This document shows, piece by piece, positions 55,848-64,000 of a DNA stretch of 64,000 nucleotides. The stretch is taken from positions 53,625,169-53,689,168 of the forward strand of contig OX485806.1 in the NCBI GenBank assembly GCA_950295325.1, in the 5' to 3' direction. A program made the position numbers and the translations under genes. Origin of the DNA: Polytrichum commune (Eukaryota; Streptophyta; Polytrichopsida; Polytrichales; Polytrichaceae). The number at the start of each line of letters is the position of its first letter. The stretch's first letter is position 1. The notes beneath the pieces are model-generated. The model saw nothing but the letters and a program-made list of their open reading frames with translations, ran no database searches and was not told where the DNA came from.

Positions 55848-58423
55848 TGTCCGGTCTTTGCTTCTGCGATCCAAACACCTCGGCGCCCTCAAGGTGTGGA
55901 TCGCGAGTGCAAAACTCTTCCCCACCGGGCATGTCAAACAAGACCTTCTGCAACACTGTGGGGTCGCCAATACGTTAAGCACCCCTGAGCTTTAGTTATT
56001 CTTTGCTTGAACCATCTCCGCCAATTCCACCTTTAAGGAACTGGTAGTATGCAACAACTTGTAAGAATGCCCGAAAGTAGTCGTCCACCGTAGCCACGTA
56101 TAGATCTCCACCCTTGTTGCCGGAGGCTTGAAGCCATTTGTTGTGGACGGACTCCGCAAGATTGCACGACGGCATCTCGGCCAACTGGTCTTGGGTCAAA
56201 ACTTTTTCCTGATTGGACAAATCAAGAATTAGAGGGAGTACACAGAGAGGGAACTGCATGCAGGAAAAAACAACAAGGAAACATAAGGGAGATGTACCAG
56301 TTCCATGAAACCACCCCATTGAAGGTAGCGGAAGTGCCAAAATGCAAGCCAGAGCTGGAGATGCTTGAGACCGTCCTCACTTGTAAATTCGATGACGCCC
56401 ACCAAGCTTTGATAGCTAGGTACCTAGTCTCAGCCTCTGCCATAGATGACGCATTTCGATATTGAAGGCAAAGGTGTCTATGTTGGTCTTGTAACTCATG
56501 TTTTATATACGATTTTCTATGTTTTTCGAGCGATTGTTTCCAATGGAAAAAACAAGTGCACTCACGACCCTCCATTGGAACTTTGGGATCTCCAAAACCA
56601 TACACAATGCGAACAACGTTCCAATTGGCTTGGGCACTATCAGCCATGAAGCCTATAAAGGTTGGATGTGGGATACCGTGGCAGGCCATAACGTGGTTGA
56701 GGTTCTACCAGAAGAGCACTTGGGCATCCTTATCCTCCAATTGGAAAACACAACATGAAATGGTCATGACCCGTTGATAAGTCCCATCGTAGACATGAGC
56801 AGCCATGGTGGTCCACCCTTTGACCCGCTTGACGTGATCGGACATCATCCACGCGTTCTCAAGGTCCCCACCCGGTTGCATCCAACGAACCAAATCCACT
56901 CCACTTCGAGGACCAACCTCCGACATCTTGAAGACAAACACCTTGTCCGCATCGTCACCTTGTCCTGGGAATTGGTTCCGTTGGACGTAGGCCCAATTGC
57001 TAACGCCTCTGAGCTTTGCTCTGCCATCCATAACACCAAACCTCCGCAAATATTTGAAAGAAGTAACCTTCGAGCGAAGGTTAGGGGAATTCAACTCTCT
57101 ACAACTCTCAAACACAGGTTCGAGCTCTTTTAAAGAGAAGAGACGGTGTGTGTCATTATCGCCAGAAAGGAGGAACTCACCAACAATGTCTTTGCTGGCT
57201 TCAAGGACGATCTTGCTATGAGTGGCTTGAGGCGTACATTCAACATGCTCCTCGATAAGTGCATTGATGCGCTTCTGATTGTCTCTGCAGTCTCCAACCT
57301 TCACTGGGTGCTGATGAGTACCGATATGAATGCAGGCTCTTTGAGAAGACTCCTTCCCATGGACGTAGAAGATTTTCGCCTCGCATAGTGCAATGCATTT
57401 GGGAGGCTGTTTGCAGATCCTGTTGACAATAGTAGATCGGGATGGCACAATGCCAGAGAGAGGGAAAGGATCTTTAGTGAAACCCTCAAATTCCGTGTCG
57501 TTAACCTTAGAGGTAAGATTGGCGCGCTGAAGGTAATCACAACTCGGGTTTTGGCATTGGAGATGGCCAACACAGGTAGAGGAACGAAATGCAAGGCCAA
57601 CGTCGTTTGTAATGTTGGTGGTTTGAGTCTTCGTCCAAACATGGCCATCATATTGCTTGTCCATGCCGTCCAACGACTTGGCTCTGGTTTGAGATGAAGA
57701 GACTTCTGCGGCAGGGAGGACAAATAACTGGGTACCATCGAAACGAGGGGGAAGGTGATTAACCTCTTGGATTTTGAGTTTATCATAATCTATTTTCTTG
57801 AGGACATTCTTACTACCGGGCATAGAACCAAGACGACGAAGACATTGAACAATAGTTTGAGGAGGTTTGGACGTAGACGGTACGAAAGGAGTTGAAGGAA
57901 CAAAGCGATAAGGAGAAGGCGTTACAAAGGAAGCAGAAGGAAACAAAGGAGGGGAATCATGGAAAGCAGCCTTCTGCAATGATACATCATCATTCGAAGA
58001 ATCAGACAAGTCTATAACGTTGTCTACACCAAGCTCTGTCTTGACACTTATTACCGGCGGGGTGCTTAAGTCAGCAGTGGACGATCGAAGAGGAGCAAGG
58101 ATTTCTGTTGACACTCCCATCTAAGAATCTGGAAGGCCATAAACCCTATATTTTCCCACGCCAAGCTCCCACACTACATGGCCATTTTCTGTTAGCTTGG
58201 AGGTCTCATGGCAGGTTTGAACAAGCAATCCAATATCAGGATGGAAGATCTCACGTTCTACCCATATTGTACTAGCTTTCAAAGAGAACCTAATGCTAAG
58301 ATGAAGGCATGAGACAACAACAATACCTTCTGCATCAATAGGGAATAGAATAGGGACCCCGATGCCATGGGAACGAAGTTCGGCCATCTCAGAGACGGGA
58401 GGAATAATTGAGGTGGAAGCCAT
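55848..58423 (-). pseudogene. MULE/MuDR-type transposase, N-terminal and catalytic part
   Basis: Reads from ATG at 58421-58423 down to the G1 insertion. It starts with a Ser/Pro-rich N-terminus holding a SUMO-interaction-like NVIDLSDSSND. A FLYWCH/GCM-like zinc segment follows (HLQCQNPSCDYLQR, near 57550). The MULE catalytic region has its first Asp in VYDGTYQR, a second in MADSAQANW and a later NLAESVHNKW box. A spliced intron of 89 bp lies at 56209-56297 (GTACAT...CAATCAG). Lesions are TAG 58121-58123, TAG 56705-56707, a one-base frameshift near 56370-56405, TAA 55996-55998 and TAA 55975-55977. The frame otherwise continues across each, and across the G1 target site, into 47359-48438. Confidence 0.85.
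56209..56297 (-). other. 89-bp intron in the MULE gene
   Basis: On the minus strand it runs GTACATCTCCC to TTTGTCCAATCAG. Removing it joins WGGFMEL to EKVLTQDQLAEMPSCNLAES in one frame. Confidence 0.75.
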
Positions 58424-59290
58424 GAAGGCAGAGAACGTAAACGTAAAGGAACAAAGATGAAAAGATCCATAAAGAAGGAGAATTGTAATAACGATGAAGT
58501 TATAAACAAATAAGCATAATTATCAGAAAGAGACAAAATTGTCAGGCATCCTAAAAAAGGATACCCCTAATTATGAAGACGGTTGTCAGATAGTGAAGCG
58601 CGCCTTCCATCGAGAGGTATTGCAATTATATACTGAGAGGAATGGGATTGCTCACTTTCTTTCCAATGTATGAGTTTGATGTGGTGAGGTTGTGGAAAGG
58701 AAATAGAGCGAGTAGGTCTGAATTGCGGGAGGGTTGAACACATGAAATAAATAGGCAATTCAGAACCTCCGACAGCGGAACCATCTAAGAAAAAGAAGAG
58801 GAGTGTGTACCCAAGATGAATGAAGGGGGTTGCGACCGCGGAGACAGGGCGATCTCGGAGAGCGAGAGGAGCGAGCAAGCTCGAGACGGGGAGCAGAGCG
58901 GTCGAGGAAGAGGGAAGACATGGACAGGTGTCGCAAGGGGAGAGAATGCAGCCCACCGAAAGACGTTGGCGGGTAGGAGAGAACGGCTACAACAGAGACC
59001 AGGTGGCGGGTAGGAGAGAAAGCCTGGTCTGGGTACCCCTAGGCCGGGTATTTGAAGGCCGGGAGCCGACGTGATGGGGAGCCAACCCACGAAGGCCACG
59101 TGGGGCAAAGGGAGGCGGTCACGGCGGGAACGAAGGAGAGCCGGCGAGAACGGCCGAGAGCCATCGGGGAACGAGACTAAGCATTGGGAACGAAGGTTAG
59201 CCGGCGGGAACCGAGGACGAGGCGGTTGGGGAACGGATGAGGACATTAGTAGGCTAGGTCACTTTTTGATGAAAGGCAAGCACCTTAGTG
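58424..59290. other. upstream region of MULE gene; GC-rich part, no gene called
   Basis: The first 150 bp are AT-rich leader. 58800-59230 is GC- and purine-rich with repeated GGCGGGTAGGAGAGAA and GCCGGCGGGAAC-like phrases. Open frames occur on both strands but have biased composition and no recognisable domain. I call no gene here. Confidence 0.4.
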
Positions 59291-59679
59291 ACTAGAGGTA
59301 GTGACCACTTAGTATTTAGCACATAATGAGTGGACACGTACTTACTAAAGGATGTGGATGAAGGACCAAGCCAAGGGATGGAAATCCCTTGGATGACATT
59401 AACCACCCTAACCAATTTTCAATGAAGGATGAGATTGTGAATGAAAGAATCATGGATGGTAACCGAACACACCTAGGCACATCTAGGAAATTAGAAGAAC
59501 CACAACCAATCCTTCCCACCAGAACATCTATATTTAGCACGTGCGGTTTCTGTAAATAGATCCGGCAGACCTAAATTTAGACTGCAGCCTTGATTCAGAC
59601 TAAAATTAGCCTAATTAGACATTTGGCATTAGGGGCCACACCTAACCACTAATTCAACCAATTGTAAGATTTCAAAACC

Positions 59680-59690
59680 TATATAAAGGG
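59680..59690 (+). promoter_or_regulatory. TATA box
   Basis: TATATAAAGGG, a strong plant TATA context, about 70 bp upstream of the 38-bp repeat. Confidence 0.6.
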
Positions 59691-59750
59691 GCACTACAGA
59701 CCCCTATAGCACCTCATTAATCATTTCCAACATTCCTACGTGAGCGTCAT

Positions 59751-59893
59751 CGAAGCCGGCCTTGATTGAAGGTCCGCAAGATTGCACGAAGCCGGCCTTA
59801 ATTTGAAGGTCCGCAAGATTGCACGAAGCCGGCCTTAATTTGAAGGTCCGCAAGATTGCTCGAAGCCGGCTTTCGAATTGAAAGTCCGCAAGT
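59751..59893 (+). repeat. 38-bp tandem repeat, about 4 units
   Basis: The unit is CGAAGCCGGCCTTAATTTGAAGGTCCGCAAGATTGCA in outline, three close copies and one diverged. Weaker GCCGGTCTT...GGCCCGC echoes continue to about 60070. Confidence 0.85.
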
Positions 59894-60925
59894 TCGTTTT
59901 CGCCGGTCTTCGAGTTGAAGGCCCGCGACCTTGAAGGCCCACGAGACCGAAGGTCCGGGGAATTGATCGGAGCCGGTCTTTAAATTAAGATCCGCAACGA
60001 ACGAGTTCGAAGAATCGCGGAGGCGCGACGCCGGTCTTAAAATCTGAGGGCCCGCGCGACTGAAAGACCACGGTACCAGAGGCCGAGAAGACTTTAGGAT
60101 CTTTTCAAGAGATTACGAAATCAAGGACTACAAGAAAAGACTTGAAGACATTAAAAACTTTCTTCAAGATTTAGAGACTAAGGGCCCTCGGGACCAGAGG
60201 ACCGCAAGCCCGAGACCAAGACCGCAAGTTTGAAGCCCTTTTGAGGACTAAAGGTTTAAACGAACTTTCTAACCAAGATCTAAGATACCTTTTGGGTCTA
60301 AGGAGATGTCAAGATATCAAAAGTGAAGATGCTAAGAGATTGACAAAATCCGAAGCTCATCGTAAAGACAAAGAAGATTGCGTAAGGAATCCAAGACCGA
60401 AGCACTCAAGAGAATAGGAAGATTAGAGAAGATCCTTCCTAGGAATTTAGAGATATTCAAGAATGAAGAACTAAACTCTCATGATTAGAGAATACAAAGA
60501 GAAACCAGACAAAAGGAACTTTTAAAGAGATTGAAAACATGGAGAGGATTTCAAAGCCATCATTCGAGAAAAGAAGAAATTAAAGACCATCAAGTAGTCA
60601 ACTTCCACTTTGAAGGCATTGCAATGAATTGTTAAATGAAAACTCTCAAAGTAATGTGATTGTGAACTTTGGTTGAGGATTTATAAATGAATGGAAGAAT
60701 GTTGTTATTGATTACAAAAGAACACTCTCTTCATTCATAACACTTAACCTCGACATTAGGATTTCGGGGAACATAAGCTTGAAAGCTTAGGCTACTTTCT
60801 CCTTAGAGATTTATCCAAGAGGAAACACCTTCAAAAGTTAATTTTGATAAGTGTAGTGTCCATGTAAACCGGTTCAGCAATGGGTTACACCGTCTACACA
60901 TTACACTGATAAGAAGAGAAAGACA

Positions 60926-61225
60926 GTGAGGACACAGAAGACACAAGCAAGGAAGGTGCCAATCGAGGGCCGTGGGACGCCCCAAGATTTGAGCGAAAGC
61001 ATAAAGGACATGCGGAAACCTTCGTGGAGGCTGGACTGTGAAATTCGGCATTTTCATTTATCACCGATTGTAGAAGAAGCAGACGGAAATAAAACGCAGA
61101 CAATGGCAGAAGTGGAAGAGTTGGGAAATGACAGCATCCAAGAAGACTCACGCGAAGAGACGAATTCTACCAGTGTCGTACGTATTCTTCGGGTTCTCCA
61201 TATATTCAGTTGTTTGAGCACATAA
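60926..61225 (+). CDS. hypothetical ORF, 99 codons
   Basis: A charged, Glu/Lys-rich frame just upstream of solo LTR Lg. It has no recognisable domain and weak coding evidence. It may be an exon of the gene whose next exon-like block is 62326-62643, with the LTR inserted between them. Confidence 0.2.
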   Translation: MRTQKTQARKVPIEGRGTPQDLSESIKDMRKPSWRLDCEIRHFHLSPIVEEADGNKTQTMAEVEELGNDSIQEDSREETNSTSVVRILRVLHIFSCLST

Positions 61226-61431
61226 TGAAAATGGTAGAACATATTCAACGGTGAAATTACTTTCTTTTAAATATTCTGGTTTGTTATCATTGTTATGAAC
61301 ATTGGGACGTTGTTAAATATAGGGGGATGGGGGGAGTGGAGATAGTGGAAATATCTACGAAGAAGACAACTAGGAGGTAGCACAACAAACTGAGAAGGCG
61401 TTAGATGAGCGAGAACTGGTGTCGGGACAGC

Positions 61432-62297
61432 TGTTGCAACCCTTGCTAGCCCCCCTTGACAATCTTGCCAATTTTCAATTCTAGTAAAGGTTACGAGCGC
61501 TAACCATTCGCATTCCGCCATGCTAATGATTAGCTCCTCCTACCCCGGACCTTATAGTTCATAGGAGGGAACCAACCCTCCTACTTTGCTTTCGGGACTC
61601 ACCCCTTAATCGGTAACCCATTCCTAGATGTGGACTTCCATCCATGGAAGTCCAATCCCATGTTGATCATCGCATTGCCGGAGCAACACAACAACAACCC
61701 GAAGCATACTAGGCAACTATGGCCTCACAATGGGCCAATGCCCATGGAGGCCTTGCCGTTCGGCCTCGGGTGGGTGAGGCCACACCACCTCACCCATATA
61801 AGCCTCTAGGACTCTACGCAGGGCCCCTACCCCACTGTCAACCAACCTCTTGTCTCTCTACCAAGAGTTGGGGCCAAGTGGACATTTTCCCTTAGCCGCT
61901 GGGCCTAGAAGCCCCCACAGCTTCAGACCATCATAACTTCCTTGTATGATGTCTGATGCTAACACTTGACCACTTCATCTTCATTTACGCTTCACGTAGA
62001 TGCCGATGGACTCCTCACTTGCCCCATTCGGGCAAGTGGTGAGAAAGTTATGCCTGTTTGAACCTTGGCAGTCCCGGGAATCACTCCCAGGCACTGCTGT
62101 AGCAGGGCGCTGTCCCGGGACAGCGCCCCACTCAAATGGCCATAACTCCTAGCTCACACCTCCGATTGAGGTGTTCTTGAGCATTCTAGAATCACCACGC
62201 CATGAGCTACGCACAGCTCATGGCCTTACCCTTGTGGCTCCTAGTCTCCCTCGTGCCCATGGTGTTTCGGGCACTCCTCATGGAGAGGTGCGCGACA
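61432..62297 (-). mobile_element. solo LTR Lg (866 bp, internal deletion)
   Basis: Starts TGTTGCAACCC and ends GAGGTGCGCGACA. The flanks ACAGC (61427-61431) and ACAAC (62298-62302) are a 5-bp duplication with one mismatch. About 100 bp is missing near 62250, where CTAGTCTCC joins CTCGTGCCC. Confidence 0.88.
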
Positions 62298-62325
62298 ACA
62301 ACCAACAAATCAAGCAAGGGAAAAA

Positions 62326-62643
62326 ATGAAGGCGTCCAAGAGGAAAGCGGCAAAAGAAGATCTCAAATCAAACTTGGTGGGAAGCCGCGAAAGAGCTGAA
62401 GGAGGAGACCTAGGCACTGAAACCCTGGTTCAAGATAATGTGACCCTTGCTTCAAGATTTCTGCGAAGCAAAGCGGGCGGAACACAACAAACATCAAGGC
62501 GAGGGCGTGGACGCGGGAGAGGAATGGCGCAGGTAAACCTTGGCGATTCGAGCAGCACTCCAATAACGCCGACAAGGGACGGGACCTCGGAAGATAGTGG
62601 CGCCGATATCGGGGCTTCAATGGAGGGCATACTCCAAATTCTG
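62326..62643 (+). CDS. possible first exon, basic RGRGRGRG protein
   Basis: An ATG at 62326 opens 106 codons: a Lys-rich start, an RRGRGRGRGM patch, a Ser/Thr/Asp-rich part and SMEGILQIL. It ends at a good splice donor, CTG|GTAAGG, at 62643/62644. The putative intron is filled by the next minisatellite. The arrangement parallels the exon at 14856-14927. The family is unrecognised. Confidence 0.35.
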
Positions 62644-62649
62644 GTAAGG

Positions 62650-63615
62650 TGTCGGCTCTCGGCCAAGCTATGTTGGCCGAAGTTTTTGGTTTGTATTACC
62701 TTGATTTCTAATAGTATGTGGAATATTAGCTTGACTTGCTCTCGGCCTTGTCTTGATATGGGTTTAGGAATATGTTAGAGATAGGGTTTTGAGTTATCAA
62801 ACTACATGGAAAGTGCAAGTGGCATGCTCTCGGCCATGTCTTTATTTGGGTTTTGTGAGTAGGTAAGGGGTAGGGTTTTGAGGGAGGTGAGGTTCTTGAT
62901 TTTCAAAGCACATGGAATGTCCACTAGACTTGCTCTCGGCCATGTCTTGTTTTGGGTTTAGGAGCATGTGAGAGGTAGGGTTTCGAGGTAAGGAGAGGGA
63001 TTTTGGGTTCTCAAACTACACGGAATGTTCAAGTGGCATGCTCTCGGCCATGTTTTGATTTGGGTTGTGTGAGTATGTAAGAGGTAGGATTTTGAGAGAA
63101 TGTCATCTTTCTTACTTTCTTGATTCCATACTCTCGGCCATTCCATACTCTCGGTGTGCTTGAAAATTCAAAATGTTATGTGTATGAAAAATTGCTCTCG
63201 GCCTTCTTTGGTTTGGGTAGTGCATAAGGAGGAGCATTCGGAAGAGGCCTCATTTTTGTGTCAAGATTCATGTTTGAAAAATCAAAATGTTATGTGCATG
63301 TAACATTGCTCTCGGCCATATTGTATTATGTAGTGCATAAGGAAGACCATTCGGAAGAGGCCTCACATCCGAGGCCTCATTTTTGAGTCAAGGTATGTGT
63401 TTGAAAACTTAAAATGCTATGTTCATATTTGAATGCTCTCGGCCTTCATGTTTTGGGTAGTGCATAAGGAGGAGCTTTAGGAAGAGGCCTCGGATCCGAG
63501 GCCTCATTTTTTAGTCAAGATTCATGTTTGAAAAATCAAAATATTATGTGCATATTTTAATGCTCTCGGGGTTCTTGTTTTGGGTAGTGCATAAGGAAGA
63601 GCATTCGGAATAGGC
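62650..63615. repeat. GCTCTCGGCC minisatellite (about 9-10 units, 70-130 bp)
   Basis: The box TGCTCTCGGCC(A/T)TG recurs near 62656, 62737, 62829, 62930, 63040, 63192, 63310, 63433 and 63562. Between boxes are TTTGGGTTT, GGTAGGGTTTTGAG or, in the second half, GTGCATAAGGA(A/G)GA and GGAAGAGGCCTC. Two related subfamilies switch near 63120. No palindrome is formed, unlike the other satellites. Confidence 0.85.
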
Positions 63616-63619
63616 CTTG

Positions 63620-64000
63620 TGTCGCGTACCTCTCCATGAGGAGTGCCTGAAACACCATGGGCACAAGGGGGACACCGGAGTGACACCCGGGACTTGTGGC
63701 GCCGTTAGTAAGAGGGCCCAAGTGATCCTAGTGTGGGTGAGGACCCCGGGCGTTGGGAACGCCTCGCACCCACGGAGACTAGGAGGCACAAGGGTAAGGC
63801 CATGAGCTATGCGTAGCCCATGGCGTGGTGATTCTAGAATGCTCAAGAACACCTCAAGCGGAGGTGTGAGCTAGGAGTTATGGCCATTTGAGTGGGGCGC
63901 TGTCCCGGGACAGCGCCCTGGTACAGCAGTGCCTGGGAGTGATTCCCGGGACTGCCAAGGTTCAAACAGGCATAACTTCCTCAAGACTTGCCCGAATGGG
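63620..64000 (+). mobile_element. LTR of the N type, truncated by window end
   Basis: Begins TGTCGCGTACC after CCTTG and is colinear with the first 380 bp of the other LTRs, including GCTGTCCCGGGACAGC. Whether it is a solo LTR or a 5' LTR cannot be seen. Confidence 0.85.

Larger units (their letters stand above)
59291..60900 (+). mobile_element. LTR-like region of an unidentified element
   Basis: A TATA box (59680-59687) is followed by a leader that carries a 38-bp tandem repeat and then a long purine-rich, stop-rich stretch. The end region (60750-60830, GGATTTCGGGGAACATAAGC) looks like a plant LTR tail. I could not fix the ends or a target duplication, so the class is open. Confidence 0.35.

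Noticed and set aside
58785-59246. 153-codon proline-rich minus-strand ORF
   Set aside because: It lies in GC-rich, internally repetitive DNA with open frames on both strands, and has no domain and no start context.

Overview
The window is a stretch of eukaryotic, almost certainly land-plant nuclear heterochromatin made of transposable elements inserted into one another. No host housekeeping gene, tRNA or rRNA was recognised. The plant assignment rests on a chromodomain Ty3/gypsy polyprotein primed by initiator Met-tRNA, a MULE/MuDR-type transposase gene with spliced introns, and a gag-like protein resembling plant mobile-domain transposon proteins. A bryophyte-like genome is my guess from the style of these families; that is inference, not proof.

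Layout. 1-1713 is the 3' part of a TCCGGA-rich element (copy A). It sits in a decayed gypsy copy (N0, 1714-4566) that also carries a solo LTR. 4896-8645 is a 5' LTR plus truncated interior of a second decayed gypsy copy (N1). 8646-11340 is a decayed multi-exon gene of unknown function, followed by a satellite with a palindromic core. That satellite is split by a solo LTR (11385-13886, itself split by an unrelated 1.5-kb LTR-like element) and by a four-level nest: satellite, then solo LTR Ld (15115-30240), then gypsy copy N2 (15331-29479), then inverted gypsy copy N3 (15910-23046). The satellite resumes at 30246-33118. Copy B of the TCCGGA element is at 33334-37447. A gene remnant lies at about 37500-38130. 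A 150-bp-period satellite (38521-46462) is split by copy C (39735-44840), which has an intact 690-codon gag-like ORF and carries another solo LTR. 46731-58423 holds a small decayed gene and a convergent MULE transposase pseudogene. The pseudogene is cut by the near-intact chromovirus G1 (48444-55842). 58424-64000 has an LTR-like promoter region, unknown exons, one solo LTR, a further minisatellite and a truncated LTR.

How it works together. G1 encodes Gag, protease, reverse transcriptase, RNase H, integrase and chromodomain, although one in-frame TAA separates RNase H from integrase. N0, N1, N2 and N3 are a related non-autonomous lineage. The copies that can be checked lack the RT core, and the lineage has a glycine codon in place of an RNase H catalytic aspartate and a tandemly amplified RNase H segment. 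N2 and N3 nevertheless have nearly identical LTR pairs, so they moved recently and presumably in trans. The 4.1-kb TCCGGA element (A, B, C) has 8-bp TGTGGGAG-type inverted ends, 5-bp target duplications and no recognisable polymerase or transposase. It is the part I would most like explained.
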